DNA of 64,000 nt from the NCBI GenBank assembly GCA_040954595.2, contig CM082577.2, forward strand, positions 806,001-870,000. The letters run 5' to 3'. This DNA comes from Balanoglossus misakiensis (Eukaryota > Hemichordata). The position numbers were made by a program, and so were the translations under genes. The notes below the pieces were generated by a model. The model was not told where the DNA came from and did no database searches. It worked only from the letters and a program-made list of their open reading frames with translations. The number at the start of each line of letters is the position of its first letter. Within the stretch, counting starts at the first letter, position 1. This document shows positions 54,711 to 64,000 of the stretch, in pieces.

Positions 54711-56999
54711 AACATGTTGAATGTGCACAACACTAAAACGGTATAATCTCTGGCAAATTGTATGAATGTCATGAAGGAATGATGAAAACTCAAATGATGA
54801 CAGGCATTGCAATGCATAAATGCGGAAAATGAATTTATCGATGTGTTGCGGTATTTACTTTGACAAGCCGAGCGGCCATTATTCTGACAAATGGATAATC
54901 CTCCATTGATGTTATTATGAAATGCTTGCGCAATGCAATGAATGGCTGAAAGCCTACAGGAAGCTTTCTACATTCACTGAATTTTAATATGAAATACTCA
55001 ACTTGCCCTAAAATAGAATTCCGAAATCAATCTAAATTTGTCTGTTTTCCACCAGACCGTACATTGGTTACATCGGGATCCAACAGAGTCCCTGAAGAAA
55101 GCATGCTGGGAGAGAAATTGAATATTATGTTCTGTTGCTTCGAATGAGAATGGAAAATAAAACCTCAAAACGATTTGACTTTGTCCTAAACGCTTTGACC
55201 CAATTTGCTGACCTTACAATGATTTTTTTTCTTCAAATCTTGAAAACTTGTTTAGACGGTTCTCGATAATTGTATCAAAGGGTTTATTTTAGTTTAATAT
55301 TAACCTTTATATTGAGAGCGTGCTCATAAAAAATATAAGAGAACGAAAATATTAATGAAAACCTGATATGAATTACTGGTCAAACTGGCGATGTTCCCTC
55401 GTCACTGTGTAAAGTCGGAACATCAAAATGTTTTGAGAATCGCTAGCACCATCGGGGCTTTCAATTCTCGAGGATCAAGACGGTCAACGGGGTTGCAACA
55501 GCAGACACGAATTCTCATCTAGAGTTTTTCACTGGAGGCGTCACACACCATTATAATGTTTCCGTTCTGTTGGATTAACATACGACGGGTTTTTTGGAAT
55601 CCTTCAGCTACCTTTCATCTGTCATGTTGCAAATGTCAAAAGCTTTAAGTTTATTTTTAATGTTTCGGAAATGATTTCATTTTTAGGCACATTGCACACA
55701 GAGAGGACAAATAGGAGATTTTGCCAATGCTGAGATATGTTGGCGAAATCTTTTCACAAATTTGATGAGTCTAATAAAGTCGAAAATTGCGATCACCTCA
55801 GAGTAATTGGGGGCCAATGATTTTCGTAATTGGGATAAACTGTATTATGCCGGCACTATAATTGGTATCATTCCTTGTCCGAGCGTTCGGTAATTAGACC
55901 GACAACGGTGAAGTGTTGACATCCCTGCCTCTGCCTTGCAAAGAGATCTCGCCATTGTGACGACTAGAGTCCCACCGAGAGAATGCATTAATCTATGCGC
56001 CTACGTCGCGTTGATATTTCATGAGAGTGGTTCATCCGAGTCATTTGCTGGTATGTCGTCCCCTATACAATAGTATTGAAGGCACAGTAGGGGACGCTTA
56101 CCGTGTTTTACAATCGCTCCGAACGGAGAGTTTTGTATCCACTAGAGAATTCCCCGTTTCCCCTCCCAGCGATTTCATTGATCACAGAAAGTACCAGACA
56201 CGCGTATAAACATGGCCTATACAAAGGCCCCCTTTACCCCTTTTGTTGAGTACAGCTGTAGGCGAAAACTGCACTAACAAACGACAAACAAGATCCGACG
56301 AGTGAGGTTCAGAAGGCCAGATGCATTTCATAGAAAGATGGATAGAGTAACGCGGCACTTCAATAAATATTCCCAGTGCAATAAAAAAAATCAAAAGATA
56401 TATTAATAGATGCATTTCTTTTGAATTCTCTGAAAACATGAATGACTGTTTTGTAAAATTCAATATAAAGTAATATAAAATATTAATTGAACGTTAAAAC
56501 TCAAAATTGAATATATGTGTTGATATGATACGTGCCAAACCAAAAGGAAATATTGGGCACATTATTTTCAAATTATGGTTTCGTTTAAATTCACTTCTGC
56601 TGTGACTTGCTAATCTTTCTCCGCCATGTTGCCTTGCATGTTAAAATATACTAAGACAAATTATGTACTGTGGGTTCGAAAAATCGATTTTTATTTCTCA
56701 AATTAATACATGTCACTTTTTTTAAAATTTTGGAATACCATCCTTCTTAGCTGTCACTTGCTACGTACAGACGCAGAGTCTATTGTAAGCCCATGAAAAT
56801 GAGGGAGGATGCGAACGACTTCTCTACAAAGAGCACTGTATATATGCGTTCAGTAATTTTGCATCGTGTTTCTGAGTTGTCCATCTTCTTGGTATAAACC
56901 CAGTTATATGTTATGCACAACTGGCCGTTTGTTCCCAATTAACAGTTCCTTGACAGAATGTCTTTTGTTTTATATCTAATGAATATATCGCCATGAGCT

Positions 57000-57005
57000 T
57001 TTATT
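57000..57005 (-). terminator. FAM181-like gene polyadenylation signal (candidate)
   Basis: An exact AATAAA on the minus strand lies 165 nt beyond the stop codon of the FAM181-like gene. Confidence 0.45.
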
Positions 57006-57169
57006 AACCTTTCAACCGCGCGAAAACATGACATTTTTAAAAGTAAAATTGAAAACAGAAGCGCCCGGTTCTTGATACGAAAAACTGTAGAAATTTTCGG
57101 TAGTGACAACATTTTCAAAGAATAGCGTAAAACATACACTTACAAGAATTGCAAATGCAGATATGAAAC

Positions 57170-58414
57170 CTAATATTTATAGTATCTGGGTGAAAATGCC
57201 GTTGCGAAGGACGGTAAAGTTGAGTTGTGTTGACTCTCCGGCGGATCGGAAGCCTGGGCGTAGAGTTGACGACTTGCTGCACTAAATCGGCAACTTTCGG
57301 TGGGAGATGATGACGGATTGTCGTTCGACGCAATGTCCTGAGCCGCGGCGATTCCGTCAGCGTAGAAATCTGTGCAACAGTTGTCGTTTGGATGCGACAG
57401 TCCGGTTTCTCCCGATCCGATACAGTACGGGTCGTCATTACGGGGCTCCAAAGTCAGACACTCATTGTCGCTGCACATTCCTTGCCACGTCTCCGCTGCA
57501 ATCATTGCTTCAAATGTGGGTTTGCAGTTGAATACGTCCATGTTTTGGACAGGTGTTGCTTGATGCCCAGAGTTTGTGCAGGTAGAGTTTACAAAGCCAG
57601 AGCACGGGTTATTATTAGTATCGCTGTTGTTGTTGTTCTCAAAGCAAGAGATACTGCATGTTTTCCCATTTGTTAGAGGGAACGTATCTTCCCCAGTCGG
57701 GTCTTCACCACCCAAATGGTTTGAGGCAACACCAAAATACCCATCGGGCGAATGCTCCAAGGATCTCGGCCACTTCTGCAAGTTGGAGTCGCCGCCTGGC
57801 TGAAGAGTCTCGCAGTAATACGTTTCGTTGTATCCGTCGTTTTGATCTGCCGGGCCCCAGTTCAAGGTGTGCAACGGTGCAGAGTTACCGAAGTTTCCTG
57901 TTTGTGGATCGAAAAATTCGACGCATTCTTGAGCAGGGAGTTCTCGATCGCCTAGAAACGCTTCTTGTACGTGTGTGGTATTACCCATACAGTTGGAATA
58001 CGTCGGAAAGCGAGAAAAAGCATCAGTCCGCTCCAGATAAACTCGCCCTGTAAGGTAATCGACGTTATTTTTGAATACCTGGCAACTCTTCCCGGCACAG
58101 TTTTGCAATTCCCCTTGCTTTTTCTGCTTGGCTTTTCGCGAGTTGCCGCGAATGTACGGCCTGTTGATGAAACGTCGACCTTTGGTGCCTGGCAACCAGT
58201 TCTGGTGGGTTTTCAGTTGTTTCTGGAGGTACTTCCTGTGGTTGATGTTGCGTTTCCCGTTGCTCGGTTTCTCCAGCGCCGTTTTCACGTTGTCCGAAGC
58301 GTTGTTGATGAATTGCAGCAGAGTGTTCTCCGAATCTGATTTGTAGCCGCACTCGTCGCTTGCACCCATTATAGCCACGGTCGTTGCATCCTCCATCAAA
58401 ACTCTGACCGCCAT
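57170..58414 (-). CDS. FAM181 family protein (intronless)
   Basis: A single open frame of 414 aa. The diagnostic block is at residues 31-73: LLQFINNASDNVKTALEKP followed by NINHRKYLQKQLK. It matches the conserved FAM181A/B core (the form LL.F(I/V)..AS..IK.AL(D/E)K ... HRKYLQKQ(L/I)K). Next come LPG and a basic stretch, about residues 74-99 (GRRFINRPYIRG, then KAKQKK), a possible nuclear signal. A VEFF motif lies at 165-168. The C-terminal half is Asn/Ser/Cys-rich and unstructured-looking. Vertebrate FAM181A and FAM181B bind TEAD transcription factors through a YAP-like omega loop and are expressed in neural tissue. I do not see an obvious LPxxFF-type loop in this protein. The coding region is uninterrupted, as in vertebrate FAM181 genes. 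Family membership rests on the N-terminal core, and function is inferred only by homology. Confidence 0.82.
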   Translation of the reverse strand: MAVRVLMEDATTVAIMGASDECGYKSDSENTLLQFINNASDNVKTALEKPSNGKRNINHRKYLQKQLKTHQNWLPGTKGRRFINRPYIRGNSRKAKQKKQGELQNCAGKSCQVFKNNVDYLTGRVYLERTDAFSRFPTYSNCMGNTTHVQEAFLGDRELPAQECVEFFDPQTGNFGNSAPLHTLNWGPADQNDGYNETYYCETLQPGGDSNLQKWPRSLEHSPDGYFGVASNHLGGEDPTGEDTFPLTNGKTCSISCFENNNNSDTNNNPCSGFVNSTCTNSGHQATPVQNMDVFNCKPTFEAMIAAETWQGMCSDNECLTLEPRNDDPYCIGSGETGLSHPNDNCCTDFYADGIAAAQDIASNDNPSSSPTESCRFSAASRQLYAQASDPPESQHNSTLPSFATAFSPRYYKY

Positions 58415-60702
58415 CGCTATAATTGATCACAGCTTCTGTGTGTAAAGTAGCAGCTAGCGCAGAATTCTAACTCACAGGTGACAGTCATACGTCAGTTGAA
58501 GTACTGTTGAGAGCCTTTGAGTAAGAGAAGCACTCAATTCACCCTCTGCGCCCAAGGATGGAAACGAGAGGGAATTCTTGGCTGATGAAATGCCAAATTA
58601 AAACTGAATAATTAGCGTGGTGATGTTAGCTGAGATATTGAATATCATACCGATGTGACAGTCGATTGCTTGTGTGATACGCACATAATAGTACCCCGTG
58701 TCGCAATTAAAGAACTATGTATGTGTGTGGGTTTATTCAAAGAATAGGCCCATCTAACTCGCCAAAGATATATTCGATTGAAAGTTGCCCGGTTTCACGG
58801 TTTGATAAAATATATTTATACTGAAATGAAATCGAGGAAGACGTTCAATGCATATAACGAGTGGTTGGTTGGCTGCCTGCCTTACTGGCTTGCTTGATGG
58901 GTTGTTGGTTGGTTGGTTGGTTGGTTGGTTGGTTGGTTGGTTGGTTGAAAAATGCTATATTAATTATGACGTTCGGATTAAATAGACCGGTATTTCGCGC
59001 TTTCGTGTGTCGCTGGTATATTAACAGGACATTCATGAATAGACAAACGCTATAATTATCTTTTGCTCTGTAAATAATTATTCATGTAATATTTTTCTTA
59101 AGTAATCATCGCTTGACAGTTCTTTCCGAAATATAAACCGGAGAGATAATTTGACATAGTATGAACACACAACTTGTTGAGTTGCCCTAACCATCCTGTG
59201 GCGGCGTGTGTGATTGCAATTATTTGCGCTGAAAATCACGGAACTCTTGAACTATGAACCAATAATAACTACTATTTCAATTAGATGAATATTATGTGGA
59301 ACATATTGTTTGTAGCGGTTCTCATCGCGAATGCATAATGCACAAAAGCGGGGTCAGCAAAACGCGACAATCAAAACGACTCGGTAATGGCGGTGGCATG
59401 CGAGTTAATTCACTGATAATTAGGGCGCACGACTCCGCAGGTGCTTGTTCATTCCTCGTCTCTTCTCCTCAGTGCACATCCGACCCGCAGGGAATTTTCT
59501 GGAAATCGCAGACAATGGAAATCGCTGAGGTCGACAGCGTTAATGGTAACTTACAATAACTAACACGAAGCCCCCGAGCTGACGACATGCCACGTCAAAT
59601 ATCTGCTTCAATACACCAATAACACAATGTAGATCACAATTCTGTTTTTAGCTCCTACTCCTTACGTAAATTGTACTGCGTTTGATGTCATCCATGAATG
59701 CATACGCAAATTGACATTTAATGATGCCGTATGTTGAGAGTTTAAACAACACAGTTCAATTTCTAATATTTTCTTGATTATATAAGATTTATAACAATTT
59801 ATTTTAAAAAATGTAAAAAATATACCGGCGAATGAATAATTCTTTGTCAAATGAATATTTCATTAGCAGTAACAGCTTATCGCCTCGAAATAAGAAACGG
59901 TATCTATCATCATGTATTCCTTAGCATTTTGTATTGCTCTTGGCATGGGGATACGACTGTGTATGTCTCCTTGAGAATGCGACGCGAAAACCTCTCTATT
60001 TGTGGAAATATATCGTGTACATCTTCAGACAAAACGATGGTTTGCGTGGGCAGGGTATGTAGAGTGACTGTGGCGTGGGTTGTCCAAGGACGAAATGTTT
60101 GTTAATGATCCGTGAACTGTGATGCAACGCGAAACTCTCGTCCGAGACAACTGAACGAAATTTGGTTGTGTCTTCTCGACATCCGTGCCATTCAAAGATG
60201 AAACCTCGTGGAGAGCGAGACCGAACGCTTATAAGTCATGATGTGTGGTCTAGGGGATATATCACGTTGTGTGGCATTAGCATTTTTTCTTCTTTCCTTT
60301 ACTAATCAACTGAATTAAATGAGCTTTAGACTTTCTACATACGGATCAAAAAGTAACGACAACCAAATACATGTATTAGCATCCGAAAAAATTATGATCA
60401 GTTTTAATACTCTGTATAATCAGGAATTTCACTGCCCACAATTATGTTGTCAGTGCTGATATTGAAGGCAATATTATTTATTTATTTATTCACTGACTGA
60501 GCGACTATAGTTTTGTTAGCGAGACCAGGTGAACTTAGCTAGTTCTCATTTGCATGACCAGGTGTTAATGTATAATTCATTATGGTCGTATGAAAGCCTT
60601 CAGTCCGTGTCCACGCCGCTCTGTCTACTCCAAAAGGAACTTTAGAAGTCCACGTGTACACGACACCGTCATTTACCCGGACATGAGATGCAGAGACGGG
60701 AA
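58415..60702. other. upstream region of the FAM181-like gene and spacer
   Basis: No coding gene is recognised. It contains the presumed promoter of the FAM181-like gene and a (GGTT)n tract at about 58896-58947. Clustered AATAAA motifs lie on the minus strand at about 60477-60490. Confidence 0.5.
58896..58947. repeat. (GGTT)n microsatellite
   Basis: About eleven TTGG/GGTT units in non-coding sequence, preceded by imperfect TTGG units. The short Trp/Leu/Val-rich and Gln/Pro/Thr-rich frames here are translations of the repeat. Confidence 0.9.
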
Positions 60703-61410
60703 TTATGAGGACCTGATGCTAAAGCGAGTTTTGGAAATGTCAACGCGATATTGTGAGACGGTACTGCGAATCCGAGGAACCAAAGCGGCGAGTTTGTGCA
60801 GGTAGGCCAGTCTATCTTCGAGTGACCAATTCAGTATGCTTGTGAACGATGTTCGTTCAGGTTGAAGCGGAATTTCACGAGTTACTCGCGCCTGTTGTTG
60901 GACTGCAAACGCACGGTGTTGAGGTCGTTTGTTGAACTCATAAATATCCGAAGTTACATCGGCGTATTCGAAGCCAGAATCGAATGCGAGTACTTCTTTA
61001 CTTTGTTTGCCAGGTTCCTCTAACGCTCCACTCCGACTGTGTGGTGGCGCTGTCCATCCCAACCGCGTATTCCTCCAACAAAATCGCGGCTGCGGAGGCA
61101 TCTCGCAGGTGTCCTATCAGTTGATTCACGACTTCATGCGGTTCCTTGTGGTTGTTTATTAGGAAGAAAAAGTTTGTTACCCTTTCAGATAAGCTCTCCG
61201 ATGTCTTGGCCGAAACGCGTTGAAAAGCTTCCTCGTGTCGGATAGCTGAACTTGAAATGAAAGATACGTACTCGCGAATCTGTATCGAGTGATTTCTCCG
61301 ATTGCTGAACTGAAAGTGCGAAATATGGCACTCGGGTGACGATGTAGCCCACCCTAAAATACAATGAAACAGTTCCTGAAAATTTGACCCTTGTCTGAGT
61401 TATTTTTTAA
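60703..61410 (-). CDS. unrecognised minus-strand coding segment in two frames
   Basis: Two overlapping open frames look coding. Frame A is open from about 61410 to 61008 with no in-frame ATG. It probably enters at the splice acceptor near 61390 (ATTTTCAG before GAACTG) or near 61352. It reads, for example, HSIQIREYVSFISSSAIRH then EEAFQRVSAKTSESLSERV and NQLIGHLRDASAAAILLEEY. Frame B is open from 61113 to the stop at 60703. It reads SKEVLAFDSGFEYADV, SILNWSLEDRLAYLHKLAAL and DISKTRFSIRSS. B lies +1 relative to A and would follow on if one base shifted near 61010-61060. Clustered minus-strand AATAAA motifs lie about 210 nt after the stop. Composition is soluble and helical. I do not recognise the family. 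It could be the last exons of a gene with a tiny intron, a frameshifted pseudogene, or a gene broken by a sequence error. Confidence 0.4.
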
Positions 61411-61583
61411 TGAAATACTGCTGTAATGCACGGCATAATACTCAGACACAGTGTATGTATACAGTCCAAAGGGAAATCCCCGCAGCCTGAAAGGGGACTT
61501 TCCTTGTCCCTGTTGACATGGCATCATGTGACGGCAAACAACACACCTCCGAACATTCGCCCATCTACTTCTACCAGGTTAGA

Positions 61584-63973
61584 ATGGCAGAGCGGCATCG
61601 TCTTGTGTTGACGCTGGCATTCGTGCTAACGTTTCTCAACGTACACATCGTGCACATCGTGAGAGGTAAGGACTCGCTTTGTTTTTGTCCAATCATGCAT
61701 TGCGGCACTTGCTTCATTCTGTAAAAGTATGTCTTGTCAATTTACTCCTATGCTGGTCGGCCCGATATCATCATTGTTGTCGTTTATCTCATTTAATGCT
61801 GCAGTTAAGCTTAATACGAAATTCATTTAAGATTTTTTACATTTCAAAAAGAAATATTTGCAGCAAAGCGACCATTTAGACTGAATGGACAATAGGGCCT
61901 ATGGTTGACATATACATGTAGATATGTGCCTGAGCGACAAATAACCGTCATACCGAAACTAACTTACATCATCGCCACAGAGAAGTTGGCGAACAACACT
62001 CCGTAAATAATCCATTTTTTCCATCACGACTATTGCACAGCCTGTACATTTGCTCAGCACTGCGAGTGCATGTGTCGATCATGTGGACATGTTTACCAAG
62101 GTGCATCATGGGCGAGAGGGGGTTTCCCCATCTTTTATAGGACACAAAATGATGTCATACGCACAATACATGCATTTACTTCAGTGACGGGGGCTGACAC
62201 GGATACGTGTTTAATGTTCATCCTTATTCTACAGGTCGCCAAATGAAAGCGCCAACCTCGATGGTGCCGCTCCATATTGACCATGATGCTTCATTAACCG
62301 ACATGCAACACTGTGCATTGTGTCGGCCATCATGGGCTGTCAGTGGAGGTAACTGCTATAATGCAAGAAATGAAATCTGTTGCAATGGAATCATCTATGA
62401 AAAGCGACACCAAAATCTCCAGTGCTGTAAGTTTAACATACTTAGTTGTGCATCATCAGTACTGTTTGAAACATTCGTCGAAAAAAAAACCTCGTGTAAC
62501 AGAATTCATGTTCAATTTATATTTATGATTTGCATATGGTGACATCTATACAGTCCCAACGATGATTGGTTCAATTAATTTTCCAGGTGGCGACACACTT
62601 TATGACGCGAGTGTTGAAGTTTGTTGTGTAAACATAATTCACTCCATCTATCGACCGAAACTAAGGAATGATTCTGCAAACATAATTGATGTTTATCCTG
62701 TGAATGAAAACGGTCACGAATCATACAAATGTTGCGGTATCCATCTTTATAACCCAGTCGAAGACTTATGCTGTGGCGAGGTAATCATTTTTTCTTGTCT
62801 TTCTTTTCAAGTCGTTTTAATATGCCAGAATTGTTGACAGGAGTTTTACTGAATAATAATTGCAATGGTAAAAACCTGCAATTCATCCTTTCGCCACAAA
62901 CTAAGATTTTTTAAGGGATTACTCGATCTGCGAAGCAAGACATATTTGTAGTACGTATCGTGACAGCCATATAGACGCGGCGAAAAATAGTTTACCAATC
63001 AGTTATTTTATGTGCAGCAGCATCTGATATGACCCAAAAACTCAATATATTGTATATTTTCATCTTAGTTTCTTATGTATATTTTTCGTACAGCATAAAC
63101 ACAAGCGGAACGGTATAAATGAATGTTGTGGAATACACTCTTATAATCCTACTGCGCATGTCTGCTGTGAGGGAAGGAGAAGACGCAAAGAAAATCGCAA
63201 CACTTCCTGTTGTGGAACGGAACCGTTTGATCCGGACACTGAGGTCTGCTGTGATGGAAAGGCATACAAATCAAACGGTAAATAGATTTCTAAAGACAAA
63301 TGAGTGTTATCTCAACTAACACTAAACACCACAGTTGTCGAATACTTTAGATTCAATTTGTTTTTCACGCTCTGTTAACCCAAGTTTTATAAACTAAACA
63401 TGAAATACGCATTTTATTAAATGGATCTGGAGCTTTGGGGTCTATAATAGGTTGCTAGTTTAGGTAGAAACTAGAATAGGTGCAGAGTTTAACAAAAATT
63501 ATGTGCCGTCTAAAACTATGGGCCAAGTTTTGTTTTGTCCTGTGCCACGAGAATGTCCTCCCATATAAATCGCCTAGCCTCGCGAAATCTCGCAGGGTCT
63601 CGTTGAGTTCAGAAAATGGTCTATCATACTCATAGCCTTCCAATGCATTCATCTGATTTTCACGTAGGAAACAGTAGCGATCAGAATCCTTGCATGAAAG
63701 AGCCTCGTGATATAGTGCGTATTGACCATCCGGGACCTGAACAATCATCTTGTGCTGACGTCACTTACAATCCGCTGAATGAAACATGCTGCAATGGGCT
63801 CCTGTACCTCGCTGATTCACATCTGTGTTGCAACGGCCAAGTTGTCTCGCTGCAAAATGGAACTTTCAACAGTCAGAGCGGGCGCTGCTGTGGGAGGCGC
63901 CGCCATGTTCAAGTGTACGACCCGGAAAAGCAGATGTGTTGTGACGACAGTCTATATGACCGTGACTTTTCAG
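61584..63973 (+). CDS. galaxin-like secreted dicysteine-repeat protein (5' part)
   Basis: Exons seen: 61584-61665, 62235-62426, 62587-62780, 63094-63277 and 63668-63973. The last ends at a donor (G followed by GTAAGA) in phase 1, so the gene continues beyond the window. Exon 1 encodes a signal peptide (MAERHRLVLTLAFVLTFLNV...). An in-frame upstream ATG at 61518 is possible but would bury it. The mature chain is a run of repeats of about 25-40 residues with paired cysteines. Examples are EICCNG, YKCCGIHLYNP, DLCCGE, NECCGIHSYNP, EVCCDG, YNPLNETCCNG, GRCCG and QMCCDD. I count thirteen CC pairs. The CCG...YNP...CC pattern is that of galaxin, first described as a coral skeleton matrix protein, and of galaxin-like proteins in other animals. 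It is presumably extracellular and heavily disulphide-linked. A role in mineralisation should not be assumed. Confidence 0.85.
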
Positions 63974-64000
63974 GTAAGAGTGTTTCGGTAAAATCTTCGT

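Larger units (their letters stand above)
54595..57169. other. UTP6 3' UTR and spacer before the FAM181-like gene
   Basis: A candidate UTP6 polyadenylation signal (AATAAA) is at 55156-55161. On the minus strand, AATAAA at 57000-57005 serves the FAM181-like gene. A partial MITE-like copy starts at 54637. Nothing else is recognised. Confidence 0.5.

Noticed and set aside
57307-58346. Several plus-strand frames of 60-130 codons
   Set aside because: They are antisense shadows of the FAM181-like gene and show no family signature.

Overview
This is a gene-dense stretch of an animal nuclear genome with spliced genes, GT-AG introns of about 0.1-4.3 kb, AT-rich introns and simple repeats. The gene content (a cytoplasmic-type actin, fascin, VWA3A, DNAAF5, UTP6, a FAM181 relative and a galaxin-like gene) points to an invertebrate deuterostome. 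Amphioxus or a hemichordate/ambulacrarian would fit. The actin intron positions (after codons 42 and 122, inside codons 205 and 269, counting Met as 1) resemble those I recall for non-vertebrate deuterostome actins. I cannot fix the species from sequence alone.

Layout: (1) 919-3096, minus strand: a complete five-coding-exon actin gene (376 aa) with a probable 5' non-coding exon and a perfect CArG box upstream. (2) 4.9-12.3 kb, plus: a nine-exon gene for a 461-aa YeeE/YedE-family (sulphur/thiosulfate transport) membrane protein, a family best known from prokaryotes. (3) 15.4-23.4 kb, plus: fascin in four exons (489 aa). Its second intron carries a perfect 191-bp inverted repeat. (4) 25.3-42.5 kb, plus: a 31-exon VWA3A-like gene (1322 aa from the chosen start) built from three helix-plus-VWA modules. 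(5) 44.1-48.0 kb, minus: DNAAF5 (nine exons, up to 856 aa), an axonemal dynein assembly factor. (6) 48.4-54.6 kb, plus: UTP6 (21 exons, 607 aa), a small-subunit processome component, divergent from DNAAF5 across 357 bp. (7) 57.2-58.4 kb, minus: an intronless FAM181-type gene (414 aa). (8) 60.7-61.4 kb, minus: an unrecognised coding pair in two reading frames. (9) 61.6 kb to the window end, plus: the first five exons of a secreted galaxin-like dicysteine-repeat protein, cut off by the window edge.

Exon joins were checked by reading phase. In every complete gene the exons listed sum to a multiple of three and give an uninterrupted protein close to the family's usual length. Functional links are modest. 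Actin and fascin act together (filament and bundler) and are divergent neighbours here, as I recall ACTB-FSCN1 and ACTG1-FSCN2 are in human. VWA3A and DNAAF5 are both associated with ciliated cells. The sulphur-transporter-like gene lies inside the actin-fascin interval.
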